The notes under the pieces were generated by a model. That model was not told the origin of the DNA. It searched no databases and saw only the letters and a program-made list of their open reading frames with translations. Position numbers and translations under genes: made by a program. This document shows, piece by piece, positions 33,540 through 43,603 of a stretch of 64,000 bases of DNA. Source of the stretch: Leptobrachium leishanense. Taxonomy: Eukaryota > Chordata > Amphibia > Anura > Megophryidae. The stretch covers positions 244,129,721-244,193,720 of the forward strand of contig CM019067.1 of the NCBI GenBank assembly GCA_009667805.1, read 5' to 3'. Every line of letters begins with the position of its first letter. Position 1 is the first letter of the stretch.

Positions 33540-34682
33540 TCAGGATGGATTGTAGGGGGAGAGGTGGGACAGAGGGAGGCCAGATAAGAGATTATTGCAA
33601 TAATCGAGTCGGGAGATTACCAGGGCGTGTATGAGTTGTTTTGTGGTGACCGCGGTAAGAAATGGCCGAATTCTGGAAATATTACGCAGTTGGTATCGGC
33701 AGGAGGAGGAAAGAGACTTGATGTGGGGGATGAAGGAAAGAGCAGAGTCCAGTGTAACTCCAAGACAGCGAACTTGGTTTGATGGGGAGATGGTGATCCC
33801 CTCCACCGTGATAGAGAAGTCAGGAGGTGGGGAGGCATTAGAGGGAGGAATAAGTAGGAGCTCAGTCTTTGACATGTTGATCTTTAGGTGGTGGGAGGCC
33901 ATCCAGGAGGAGATGCCAGATAAACAGTCACTGACTTTTGAAAGGACAGGGGGAGAGAGATCAGGGGTAGAGAGGTAGATCTGAGTGTCATCAGCGTAGA
34001 GGTGGTAATTAAAGCCAAAGCTGTTGATGATTTTGCCCAGGGAGGAGGTGTAGATGGAAAAGAGCAGAGGACCAAGGACAGAGCCTTGAGGTACACCAAC
34101 AGATAGAGGCAATGAGGAGGAGGAGTTACCAGCAAAGGACACACAGAAGGACCTGTTGGATAAATAGGAGTCAACCCAAGCAAGTGCAGTGTCACCGAGA
34201 CCCAGAGAGTTGAGGGTCTGTAGAAGGAGGGGGTGGTCAACAGTGTCAAAAGCAGCCGAGAGGTCAAGCAGGATGAGAATAGAATAGTGGCCGTGTTTTT
34301 TAGCAGTTAGGAGGTCGTTGGTGACTTTGGTGAGGGCAGTTTCAGTTGAGTGTAGGGGACGGAAGCCAGATTGCAGGGGGTCAAGTAGGGAATTGGAGGA
34401 CAGGAAGAGGGAGAGGCGGTTGAAGACTAGTTTTTCTAAGAGCTTTGATGTGAAGGGAAGCAGGGATACAGGGCGGTAGTTGGATGGAGAGTTGGTGTCT
34501 AGGGATGGTTTCTTTAGTAAAGGGGTAACTAGTGCATGTTTGAAGGCGGATGGAAAGGAGCCAGTGGAGAGAGATAGGTTGAAGATGTGTGTGAGAGCAG
34601 GGGTGAGGGAGGAGGAGAGGGGAGGAATTAGATGTGAGGGAATGGGGTCAAGCGGGCACGTGGTGAGATGTGAGGAGGACAA
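33540..34682 (-). pseudogene. LINE reverse transcriptase
   Basis: 380 codons. It shows fingers motif [20 protein letters not shown] (residues 69-88), palm motif [14 protein letters not shown] (138-150), motif [17 protein letters not shown] (196-211) and the catalytic YADD box (229-232). These are typical of L2/CR1-clade non-LTR retrotransposons, which copy their RNA at a nicked target. The frame overlaps the upstream endonuclease frame by 55 bp out of phase, implying an indel. Confidence 0.92.
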
Positions 34683-35641
34683 TAAGGAATTGACTTCCTC
34701 CTCAGTGGTTGGGAGGAAGCGGCAGAGGGTGGCAGAGGGACCTGTGTGAGTGGAGGAGGCAGATAACTATCTTGTGTTGGGATGTTGCGTCTGATAGTTA
34801 AAGTTTTACTGAGGAAGTAGTCTGCTAGGTCTTGAGCGCTGAAGGCAGCTGAGGGGGGAGGTGCAGGTGGGTGGAGGAGGGTGTTGAAGGTGGACCAGAG
34901 CCGTTTAGGGTTGGAGGACAGCGTAGATATAAGAGATGAGAAGAAGGATTGTTTGGCCAAGTGGAGGGCAGAGGTGTATGACCGGAGAATAAACTTGAAG
35001 TGAACAAAATCAGCTTCAGAGCGGGATTTCCTCCAGGCACGCTCTGCAGTGCGGGAGCATCTTTGCAGGTAGCGAGTTTGGAGGGTGTGCCAGGGCTGAA
35101 GCTGGCGGCGTGGGGCCTTGCAGAGTCGAAGAGGAGCAAGAGTGTCAAGAGCAGAGATAAGCGTAGTGTTGTAGTGATTAGTGGCAGCATCAGGGCAGGT
35201 GAAGGATGAGGTGTGAGGAGAGGTGGTGAAGTAGGTTGGAGAATTGATGGGGTCCACAGCATGTAGATTTCTGCGAGTGTGTGTGCGGGGTGGGGGAGCA
35301 GGGTGTTTAGGAAGTCCAGATAGGTTGAAAGAGAGAAGGTGGTGGTCAGAGATGGGGAAAGGGCGACATTTGAACTCCGAAATGGAGCAGAGGTTGGAAA
35401 AGACCAGGTCAATAACGTGACCATCGCGGTGGGTAGGGAGGAGGGAGGATTGTGAGAGTCCAAGGGAGGACGTGAGTGAAAGAAGTTTGGAGGCAGCAGG
35501 AGCGGAAGGATCGTCAATGGGAATGTTGAAGTCCCCGAGAATTAGGCATGGAAGATTAGAAGACAGGAAGTGAGAAAGCCAGGTAGCAAAGTGGTCAAAG
35601 AACTGGGAGGTTGGTCCCGGAGGGCGGTAGATGACTGCCAC
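34628..35641 (-). pseudogene. LINE endonuclease C-terminal half and linker
   Basis: Starts MAVIYRPPGPTSQFFDHF. It shows LILGDFNIPID, a catalytic block of APE-type endonucleases, then DLVFSNL and SDHHLLSFNLS, which carries the conserved S-D-H. The remaining 200 residues are the basic linker toward RT. The N-terminal endonuclease half is in another frame upstream (35840-36337 and the gap 35642-35839). Confidence 0.88.
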
Positions 35642-35839
35642 CCTGAGAGCCAGAGGAGAGAACAGGCGGATGCAGTGTGTCTCGAAGGAGGAGAAGGAGA
35701 GGGATGGGGGTGGAGGGAGATGCTGGTAGGTGCAGGTGGGAGAGAGCAGGAGCCCGACCCCGCCACCATTTCTCTCACCCGGTCTGGGGTATGGCTCAAG
35801 TGTAGACCGCCATGTGAGAGAGCAGCAACGGAGGCCGTG

Positions 35840-36337
35840 TCAGAGGGTTAGCCAGGTTTCAGTTAAAGCTAGGAGGTTGAAGGAGTTTGAAAGGAAGAGG
35901 TCATGGACGGCTGTGAGTTTGTTGCACACAGAGCGAGCGTTCCAGAGTGCGCAGGAGAAAGAGGACAGGCGCTGAGGGATGATGGGAATGAGGTTGCTGG
36001 GCTTGCAGGGAGGTGATTTATGTGCGATGGAGATAGGATGAGAGTGAAGTATTGGATGTGTTGTGGGGCCAGGGTTAGGGGATATGTCACCTGAATAGAG
36101 TAACAGCAGGAGGGTGAGAAAGAGAAGGTGGGAATGGGATTTGTGGGAGTGGGAGGCAGCACGAGAGTTAGAGGGAGACCATGTTCTGAGGAAACAAAGG
36201 AGCTCATGTGAGGCCATCATGTGGGACGAGAGGAGGGAGGGAGAGATGCAGATAGTGTAGGGGTCGGTGGTAGAGGGGCAGGAGTTCCATTTAAGGAGAA
36301 AGGTAGAAGTAAAGAGTAGAAGCGTGAGAGAAAGCAT
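35840..36337 (-). pseudogene. LINE ORF2 N-terminus: leader, 2A-like motif, endonuclease start
   Basis: Begins MLSLTLLLFTSTF. A leader of about 82 residues ends with a hydrophobic run (LLFLTLLLLLYS), then GDISPNPGP at residues 83-91. The motif ends in NPGP and resembles 2A peptides, which make ribosomes skip a peptide bond and are known in some APE-type LINEs. After it, ALWNARSVCNKL and LALTETWL are the first conserved endonuclease motifs. The frame is lost at 35840, after which the same protein is readable in another frame. Confidence 0.8.
36065..36091 (-). other. 2A-like ribosomal skipping motif
   Basis: Encodes GDISPNPGP. The canonical 2A ending is D(V/I)ExNPGP. Here the glutamate position is serine, so activity is uncertain. 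It follows a hydrophobic leader, as in other 2A-bearing LINEs. Confidence 0.6.
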
Positions 36338-36408
36338 GATATAGACTTGCGTTTACCCAGAGTAAAATTGGGCCTTGCAGTTCCTTCTCCCAGTCCCGCA
36401 ACTCCAGG

Positions 36409-36465
36409 AATCAACTCTAAGCGTCCACTTAAGACTGTCACTTGTGAATGTCACAAGAGCCTGGC
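36409..36465 (-). promoter_or_regulatory. Duplicated 54-bp box in the LINE 5' region
   Basis: On the plus strand, GGAATCAACTCTAAGCGTCC through GAATGTCACAAG occurs here and again at 37286-37339. The two copies bracket the 66-bp array. A TATATAAC sequence (minus strand, about 36490-36497) lies near it. A role as promoter box is inference from position. Confidence 0.5.
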
Positions 36466-36671
36466 TCAAATGAGCCTGGGATAGTTGTTATATAGGACAG
36501 ACTGATTGCAATCAGGCAGTTAAAAACTCAACAGCTGAGCTAGATGGGCTGTGTCAATAGGGCAGGAGATTCACATGCTAATTAGCAAAGCAAATGGTGG
36601 AGAAAACAAAAATCAATAAAAAAAAAACAGAAAAAAAACCCCAAGGAAACGTTATAATGTGGGTGCCTGCG

Positions 36672-37229
36672 AATACTGGGTGATAATGCCTACCAGCAAA
36701 AGTATGCAGGGGTTCAGTTGAGCTGTGGGTGTCTGTGGATGATGGGTGATAATGCCTACCAGCAAAAGTATGCAGGGGTTCAGTTGAGCTGTGGGTGTCT
36801 GTGGATGATGGGTGATAATGCCTACCAGCAAAAGTATGCAGGGGTTCAGTTGAGCTGTGGGTGTCTGTGGATGATGGGTGATAATGCCTACCAGCAAAAG
36901 TATGCAGGGGTTCAGTTGAGCTGTGGGTGTCTGTGGATGATGGGTGATAATGCCTACCAGCAAAAGTATGCAGGGGTTCAGTTGAGCTGTGGGTGTCTGT
37001 GGATGATGGGTGATAATGCCTACCAGCAAAAGTATGCAGGGGTTCAGTTGAGCTGTGGGTGTCTGTGGATGATGGGTGATAATGCCTACCAGCAAAAGTA
37101 TGCAGGGGTTCAGTTGAGCTGTGGGTGTCTGTGGATGATGGGTGATAATGCCTACCAGCAAAAGTATGCAGGGGTTCAGTTGAGCTGTGGGTGTCTGTGG
37201 ATGATGGGTGATAATGCCTACCTGTGAAG
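36672..37229. repeat. 66-bp tandem array in the LINE 5' UTR
   Basis: About 8.4 near-identical units with GGGTGATAATGCCTACCAGC, AAAAGTATGCAGGGGTTCAG and TTGAGCTGTGGGTGTCTGTG. Because 66 is divisible by 3, open frames occur on both strands. Position upstream of the LINE coding region resembles the monomer arrays that act as promoters in some LINEs. Confidence 0.92.
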
Positions 37230-37339
37230 AGAGGAGACACAGGAATTAGGGATCGTGATGGCGTAGGGGGATCTTGGATAAAAGTCCAGGAATCAACTCT
37301 AAGCGTCCACTTAAGACTGTCACTTGTGAATGTCACAAG

Positions 37340-38100
37340 GCATATCCATGAGCTGGGGCATATCCATGTGCTGGGGCATATCCATGTGCTGGGGCATATC
37401 CATGAGCTGGGGCATATCCATGAGTTGCTGGGGCATATCCATGAGTTGCTGGGGCAAATCCATGTGCTGGGGCAAATCCATGAGCTGGGGCATATCCATG
37501 TGCTGCTGGGGCACATCCATGAGCTGGGGCATATCCATGTGCTGGGGCATATCCATGAGCTGGGGCATATCCATGAGTTGCTGGGGCAAATCCATGAGCT
37601 AGGGCATATCCATGTGCTGGGGCAAATCCATGTGCTGGGGCATATCCATGAGTTGCTGGGGCATATCCATGTGCTGCTGGGGCATATCCATGAGCTGGGG
37701 AATATCCATGAGCTGGGACAAATCCATGAGAGCTGCTGGGGCATATCCATGAGCTGGGGCATATCCATGAGCTGCTGGGGCAATTCCATGTGCTGGGGCA
37801 TATCCATGAGCTGGGGCATATCCATGAGCTGGGGCATATCCATGAGCTGCTGGGGCAAATCCATGTGCTGGGGCATATCCATGAGCTGGGGCATTTCCAT
37901 GAGAGGAGCTGGGGCAGTATATCCATGAAAGGAGCTGGGGCAAAATCCATGAGAGGAGCTGGGGCAAAATCCATAAGAGGAGCTGGGGCAATGTCCATGA
38001 GAGCTGCTGGGGCATATCCATGTGAGCTGGGGCATTATCCTTGTGTGCTGGGGGCAGTATCCATGTGTGCTGGGGGCATATCCATGAGAGCTGGGAAATA
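37340..38100. repeat. Minisatellite, CCATGAGCTGGGGCATAT core, right block
   Basis: About 36 units continuing the array at 32553-32923 beyond the LINE. Toward the right end the units degrade (GGAGCTGGGGCAAAATCCAT). They are followed at about 38104 by a phrase with GTATATCTGGCTCTGATAC shared with the hAT at 8491-10389. Confidence 0.93.
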
Positions 38101-38176
38101 TCCTGTGTATATCTGGCTCTGATACAAGCCAGTGCCTCACCAGCCACTGACCTCACCACACGTCACTGCCCCAGAC

Positions 38177-38575
38177 CCCCCCAGTAGCGTGGCAGACCGG
38201 CAGTAAGAACACACAACTACAATCTCCTATGAAAACTCCTCTCAAATGCATGCTGAAGCGGTGCGTGGAAACCTTATATAGTGTACTGCGGGACTTAGCT
38301 CTGTGAGCCCATGATTGGGCAAAATTTGCCCAATCAGGACTCTGAGCCGTGATTGGCATACTGTTGAACCTGTCTTGCACCAGACCTGTGGTCAGGTGCA
38401 AGGCTGTAGCCAATTACGAGCTTCAGGCCAGTGTAAAAGTGCATTGTGGGCCATTGTGGTGCATTGTGGTCGAACATGCGCCGAACACCCGGAAATGTTC
38501 GGAGTTCGCGATCAGACCGAACAGGCTAAGTTCGGTCCGAACTCCGAACCGTCCGAACCGAACAGCTCATCCCTA
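38177..38575. other. Right end of the outer hAT
   Basis: Outer hAT sequence resumes after the TSD and ends with GAACAGCTCATCCCTA. It includes a CCCATGATTGGGCAAAATTTGCCCAATCA palindrome-like region near 38308-38340 and repeated GTGCATTGTGG words. No gene. Confidence 0.7.
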
Positions 38576-38822
38576 GAGGCCACCTGTGTCAAATTCAGGT
38601 GACTGTACATTACTTGGAAAACCTCTCTAGATAATGACTCACAGCTGTAAAAGCATATTATAAGGGAGTGTTGTGTATTTGGTTTATTGTATCTATAGGT
38701 CTCACATGCACCCTTATGAAAAATACATGTTCAGGGTGAGTTGAGCCATTTTGTTTTATATACAGTCAGGTCCATAAATATTGGGACTTCAACACAATTC
38801 TAACATCTTTGGCTCTATACAC

Positions 38823-39827
38823 TAGACATGTGCACAGCACAAAATTTCGTTTTGAACTAATGCATTAGTACTAAAATGCAATTTATTTAGTTGTTAAAGA
38901 AATTCGTTTTCAGTTCTTTAGTATGAAAACTAATTTCATTCATCCGAAAACCAGTGGATACAATTACTATTGTAGTGGCTCCTCAGAGGGCTGAGATCGC
39001 TGCTTGTTACAGTATCTCTCACTCTCAGCACAATGTGGGCCATATTATATAGCTGTGCTAACATAACCAGAGCTGTTGTAAACTTCCCAGAGCTATTATA
39101 GCCTATGGAGGTTTTCAGTTACAACAGCTCTGGTTAAGTTAGCACCAACATTGCAATACTGCCCCGTGTCAGGCAAAGCTGTTACAGTAACTGACTGCTG
39201 CTCATCACAGCGCTCAGAGTTTCAGTAAAACTAGTAAATAATATTTTTATATATAAGACGTTAGAACAATATTATTTTCTTGTTTTACTGAAACTCTGAG
39301 CGCTGTGATGAGCAGCAGTCAGTACTGTAACAGCTGAGCCTGATACATTGTACTGAGAGATAATGTAACAAGCAGCCGATCTCCGCGCTCACAGCCACTG
39401 GATTAAAGGGCTAAAAAAAAAAAGGCTCCTCTCTGTATAATGTTTAGAACATCCTCCTGCATTAATTAATACCCCTCTCTGTATAATGTATACAACATCC
39501 ACCTGCATTAATTAATACCCCTCTCTGTATAATATATAGAACATCCTCCTGAATTAATGTTACTCTCTGTATAGAACATCTTCCTGCATTGGCATGTGGA
39601 GGGTGCAGAACTTCGGATGTTGCGATGTTGCGCTCTTCATTGCTGGTCTCCTTCACTCATCAATGTAATATCACAAAGAGGACTGAAACTAAAATGTAGT
39701 GCATTTTATTTTAGTTTCTTTCGTTTTTTGTACTGAGCAGTTTCGTTTCTCTTGAGTCATACTAAAACTAAATTATCCCAAAATTCGGACTAAATCGCTT
39801 TAGTACTAAAACGAATGCACATGTCTA
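38823..39827. mobile_element. hAT-like MITE inside the Tc1 inverted repeat
   Basis: The ends TAGACATGTGCACAGC and (other strand) TAGACATGTGCATTCG share TAGACATGTGCA. The exact 8-bp TSD CTATACAC lies at 38815-38822 and 39828-39835. Inside is a long hairpin (about 39165-39350; CTGCTGCTCATCACAGCGCT with its complement) and a 51-bp tandem array at about 39430-39600 around CTCTCTGTATAATG. Non-coding. Confidence 0.88.
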
Positions 39828-40013
39828 CTATACACCACCACAATGGAGTTGGAATGAAACAAACACAATGTGCTTTAACTGCAGACTGTCAGCTTTAATT
39901 TGAGGGTATGTACATCCAACTCAGGTGAACGGTGTAGGACTTACAGCAGTTTGCAGATGTGCCTCCCACTTGTTAAGGGACCAAAAGTAATGGGACAGAA
40001 TAATAATCATAAA

Positions 40014-40529
40014 TCAAACTTTCCCTTCTTTATACTTGGTTGCAAATCCTTTGCAGTCAATCACAGCCTGAAGAAAGGAACGCATAGACATCACCAGACG
40101 CTGGGTTTCATCCCTGTTGATCCTCTTCCAGGCCTCTACTGCAACTGTCTTCAGTTCCTGCTTGTTCTTGGGGCATTTTCCCTTCAGTTTTGTCTTCAGC
40201 AAGTGAAATGCATGCTCAATGGGATTCAGGTCAGGTGATTGACTAGGCCATTGCATAACATTCCACTTCTGTCCCTTCAAAAAATCTTTGGTTGCTTTTG
40301 CAGTATGCTTTGAGTCATTGTCCATCTGCACTGTGAAGCGCCGTCCAATGAGTTCTGCAGCATTTGGCTGAATGTGAGCAGATAATATTGCCTGAAACAC
40401 TTCAGAATTCATCCTGCTGCTTTTGTCAGCAGTCACATCATAAATAAATACAAGAGCACCAGTTAGAAACATAGAAACATAGAAAAATGTCGGCAGATAA
40501 GAACCTTTCGGCCCATCTAGTCTGCCCAA
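40014..40529 (-). pseudogene. Tc1 transposase, C-terminal part
   Basis: From GALVFIYDVTADKSSRMN on, this is Tc1 transposase. It holds the second catalytic aspartate block FTVQMDNDSKHTAKA and the glutamate block [11 protein letters not shown]. The first 24 or so residues of the open frame come from the inserted repeat at 40465-40640. The glutamate sits 34 residues after the aspartate, the DD34E spacing. Confidence 0.88.
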
Positions 40530-40640
40530 TTACATGGATACTTTACCTGGATTTATCTTTTGTTTAGGATAGCCTTATGCCTATCCCATGCTTGCTTAAA
40601 TTCAATTACTGTTTTGGCCTCTACCACTTCTACTGCCATA
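40465..40640. repeat. Dispersed GAAACATAGAAACATAGAA repeat in the transposase
   Basis: Contains GAAACATAGAAACATAGAA and CAGATAAGAACCTTTCGGCC, an abundant dispersed repeat I know from fish and amphibian genomes. The TTTCTATG-repeat end on the minus strand looks like a retroposon tail. The class is not certain and no clear TSD was found. Confidence 0.6.
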
Positions 40641-41200
40641 CATGCCCACGCCATGACACTACCACCACCATGCTTCACTGATGAGGTGGTATGCTTAGGA
40701 TCATGAGCAGTTCCTTTCCTTCTCCATATTCTTCTCTTCCCATCACTCTGGTACAAGTTGATCTTGGTCTCATCTGTCCATAGGATCTTGTTCCAGAACT
40801 GTGAAGGCTTTGTTAGGTGTTGTTTGGCAAACTCTAAACTGGCCTTCCTGTTTTTGAGGCTCACCAATGGTTTACATCGTGTGGTGAGCCCTCTGTATTC
40901 ACTCTGGTGAAGTCTTCTCTTGATTGTTGACTTTGACACACATACACCTACCTCCTGGAGAGTGTTCTTGATCTGGCCAACTGTTGTGAAGGGTGTTTTC
41001 TTCACCAGGGAAAGAATTCTTCGGTCATCCACCACAGTTGTTTTCCGTGGTCTCCCAGGTCTTTTGGTGTTGCTGAGCTCACCGGTGCGTTCCTTCTTTT
41101 TGAGAATGTTCCAAACAGTTGTTTTGGCCACGCCTAATGTTCTTGCTATCTCTCTGATGTTTTTTTTTTGTTTCTTCAGCCTAATGATGGCTTGCTTCAC
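40553..41200 (-). pseudogene. Tc1 transposase, N-terminal part
   Basis: Begins in the paired-like DNA-binding region (IREIARTLGVAKTTVWNIL), followed by the basic hook KRPGRPRKTT. The first catalytic block is ILWTDETKINLYQ, then VKHGGGSVMAWACMA. The last 40 residues belong to the inserted repeat. A stop codon lies close upstream, shortly after the probable start at about 41224. The enzyme is inactive. Confidence 0.88.
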
Positions 41201-41646
41201 TGATAGTGACAGCTATTTGGATCTCATCTTGAGAGTTGAAAGCAACAGATTCCAAATGCAAATAGCACACTTGAAATGAACTCTGGGCCTTTTATCTGCA
41301 CATTGTAATTGGGGTAATGAGGGAATATCACACCTGCCATGGAACAGCTGAGAAGCCAATTGTCCCATTACTTTTGGTCCCTTAACAAGTGGAGGCACAT
41401 CTGCAAACTGCTGTAAGTCCTACACCGTTCACCTGAGTTGGATGTACATACCCTCAAATTAAAGCTGACCGTCTGCAGTTAAAGCACATTGTGTTTGTTT
41501 CATTCCAACTCCATTGTGGTGGTGTATAGAACCAAAGATGTTAGAATTGTGTCGATGTCCCAATATTTATGGACCTGTCTTGTATATATTTACATATATA
41601 CCCATATATATATATATAATAATCCAAAACAAAATCCACACAAGCA

Positions 41647-41791
41647 TCAAAGGGTTAATGAAAAAAAAAGGTTACTTATTAATAGACCAACGTTTCAGTT
41701 CTCACAGGAACTTTTTCACTTTGAAAAAAAGTTCCTGTGAGAACTGAAACGTTGGTCTATTAATAAATAACCTTTTTTTCATTAACCTTTG
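41647..41791. repeat. 145-bp palindrome with GAAACGTTGG motif
   Basis: CAAAGGGTTAATG at the left pairs with CATTAACCTTTG at the right, and most of the arms pair in between. The right arm reads AGTTC (41730-41734), loop, GAACT (41741-41745), then GAAACGTTGG. This is the same stem-plus-GAAAC layout as in the palindromes at 11875 and 16974. CTGATGA is not conserved here. Confidence 0.75.
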
Positions 41792-41929
41792 TCGGTTGTC
41801 GGATTTTGTTTTTTGGACTGTTGCATATCACGGCCTTTATCCATGCACCCACTTAAAACCAACAATTTTCTTGAGTATTGCTTGAGTGCTGGATGCTTGT
41901 TTTATTATATTTATATGCTGTGTATATAT

Positions 41930-42386
41930 TGTAGAGGTCGGCAGGGCTGGGTCCTGGATGGACAATATGTTTCACCCCTATTTGGGTTGTGGACCCTTTA
42001 AGGGCAACCACAGGGTTAATCTTCCTGTCCAGGAAGAGTTTTAAAGCCAGCACTCCCAGAGAGGATGTGGGATTTCAGGAAAAGGAAAGTAATCAGTGGA
42101 AGCTGTGTGTGTTTGTGTTCCAAAAGCAGGAGACGTGCTGTGCCTTGCTGGAGAGGCTTCTACATACTGGGGAAAGGATTCCCTAGGTTTGGGACTGTTT
42201 AAAGCGTTGGTGAGCCACTATTATTTCTCTGTTTATTTGTGCTGAAGATCAGGACTTTGCTTTAATTTCGCTGAACCAAAGCGTGTACTTATTATGTTGC
42301 CTTTTTGATTGCCCTGAAAGGGTGAATAAAACTGTTTTGTTTGTGAAAGACATTGTGCACGTGCTCTGTGGGCCCCAAACGTCACA
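41930..42386 (+). mobile_element. 5' LTR of the Gmr1-like element
   Basis: Starts TGTAGAGG and ends CGTCACA. An AATAAA occurs near 42325-42330. A primer-site-like CTGGTGGAGAATGCGGGC follows directly. Confidence 0.9.
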
Positions 42387-42496
42387 ACTGGTGGAGAATG
42401 CGGGCAATTTGCTACCCCTCACACGCCAAGCAAGAGGATTTTTGTGAAAAAAAAAAAAAAAAAACTGACATTTTTAAAGGACAGTGTTCTGATTGC

Positions 42497-43579
42497 ATGT
42501 CCTGGGCTAAGGCTGCACTGAAGTCCACAGCTATGGAGGAGCTCGTTAAGCAGATGGTTTTTGTCAGTGTGCAGGCCCAGACTCGCCATGAAGAGGCGAT
42601 GGCTCAGCAGCAACAAGCCCTGGCACAGGCTGTTGCTGCCCAACAAGAAAGCACCCATTTGCTGGCTGCACAACTTGCAGCACAGCAGGTAGCCACACAG
42701 ACGCAGATCAATGCCCTGCGGGAGGCCATGCAGCAACTTGCACCTGGACGTGATCAAGCAGTGGTCACTACTGGTAACCATGTCTCCATAAGGGCCAGTC
42801 ATTTCCTCCAAAAACTGTCTGCCAGTGATGATGTGGAAGCATTTCTTACCACGTTTGAAAGGACTGCTGAGAGAGAGGGGTGGCCCCAAGACCAATGGGC
42901 CGGTCTCATTGCCCCGTTTCTGACAGGAGACCCTCAAAAGGCATATTTTGACCTGCCCCTAGAAGATGCAAAGAATTATGACCGGCTGAAAGCTGAGGTT
43001 CTGGCCCGCCTTGGGGTAACTGTTGCTGTCCGGGCTCAACGTGTTCACTGCTGGAAGTACTGCCCTGACCAGCCACCCCGGTCCCAGATGCATGACTTAG
43101 GACAGCTGGTTAAAAAGTGGTTGCAGCCAGAGACCCTGACTAGAGAGCAAATGGTCGAAAGGGTTGTGATGGACCACTACCTGAGGTCTCTACCAAAGGA
43201 TCTACAGCGCTGGGTCAGCCATGGGGACCCCAAGACTGCAGCACTGGTAGTCGAGATGGTGGAGAGATACACCGTGGTGGAGGACCTGCTCAGACCAACC
43301 AGTCGTCGAGGACCAGTCTTGCCACCGCCTGTGAGGCCTGCTTCAGTTCCTCGGAGGGAAGCGTCACTGGATCCGGAACCAGCACCCCAAAATCATCTTC
43401 CTCGGTTCTGCAGAGGCCTGTCGCTACCCGAACTGCTGGCGATATACAGTGTTGGAGGTGTCGCGCCTGGGGCCATACCCGGGCACAGTGTCCGCTACAG
43501 GAGGAGCCCATGGAGTGTGGATCCGCTCGGAGAGTGTCTTTCTACACCCTCACAACGTGCACTACCCACCTTGACCTAG
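42497..43579 (+). pseudogene. gag: Gag with SCAN-like capsid
   Basis: The start chosen is MSWAKAALK; a second in-frame ATG lies at 42533 (MEELVKQM). Residues about 13-95 are a Gln/Ala-rich coiled-coil-like region. Then a helical block runs from FLTTFERTAEREGWPQDQWA to VVEMVERYTVVEDLL. Its W...L.P.L.G.....Y pattern and later LRSLPKDLQRWV resemble the SCAN/retroviral capsid C-terminal fold. A CX2CX4HX4C zinc knuckle (CWRCRAWGHTRAQC) is encoded at about 43450-43491 but in a different frame, so the frame shifts between capsid and knuckle. Confidence 0.82.
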
Positions 43580-43603
43580 AGGGGGGGTCAGTTTGAATGT
43601 ACT

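Larger units (their letters stand above)
32930..37339 (-). mobile_element. LINE of the L2/CR1 group, near full length
   Basis: Inserted in the minisatellite on the minus strand, with the hexamer GCATAT duplicated at 32924-32929 and 37340-37345. The 3' end is an (AAT)n run, then a conserved tail with AAGCGCCAGCATATTCCGC on the plus strand. Order from the 5' end (37339): a 54-bp box, an 8-copy 66-bp array, a second copy of the box, then N-terminal leader with a 2A-like motif, endonuclease and RT. Coding is broken by frame changes. A 5'-truncated relative lies at 55938-56315. Confidence 0.87.
23920..38168. mobile_element. VNTR-carrying hAT, split by a retrovirus and a LINE
   Basis: The left end CAGGGACGTGTA and the right end on the other strand CAGTGACGTGTG match at 10 of 12 bases. 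An exact TSD, CCCCAGAC, lies at 23912-23919 and 38169-38176. Subtracting the retrovirus (24096-31865) and LINE (32930-37339) leaves about 2 kb, dominated by an 18-bp-core minisatellite on both sides of the LINE. A near-perfect hairpin (GGCAGGGGAGGC with its complement) lies at about 23940-23970. No transposase was found. Confidence 0.85.
12958..38575 (-). mobile_element. hAT transposon (BED-finger family) holding several nested elements
   Basis: The left end TAGGGATGAGCCGAACACG and the right end (other strand) TAGGGATGAGCTGTTCGG share TAGGGATGAGC. An exact 8-bp TSD, GAGGCCAC, lies at 12950-12957 and 38576-38583. Without inserts the element is roughly 6-7 kb. It encodes a BED-finger hAT transposase on the minus strand (18693 down to 14428), with tandem arrays on either side of the gene. 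Insertions inside it are a fold-back element (16554-17579), a same-family hAT (19326-23308) and another hAT (23920-38168). The transposase has stops and frameshifts, so this copy is inactive. Confidence 0.85.
38763..41582 (-). mobile_element. Tc1-like transposon, split by a hAT and a short repeat
   Basis: TA dinucleotides flank the ends. The left end is CAGTCAGGTCCATAAATATT and the right end (other strand) is close to it (CAAGACAGGTCCATAAATAT). The inverted repeats extend over 200 bp and include GGTGAACGGTGTAGGACTTA. The transposase lies on the minus strand in two blocks. A hAT element (38823-39827) sits in the left inverted repeat and a repeat of about 175 bp (40465-40640) interrupts the transposase. 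Confidence 0.88.

Noticed and set aside
33631..36441. Plus-strand and alternative-frame open stretches across the LINE
   Set aside because: Shadows of the minus-strand endonuclease and RT; only the minus-strand frames show catalytic motifs.
36578..38140. 520-codon open frame on the minus strand
   Set aside because: It runs through the 66-bp LINE array and the minisatellite of a different element, so it crosses an insertion border and cannot be one gene.
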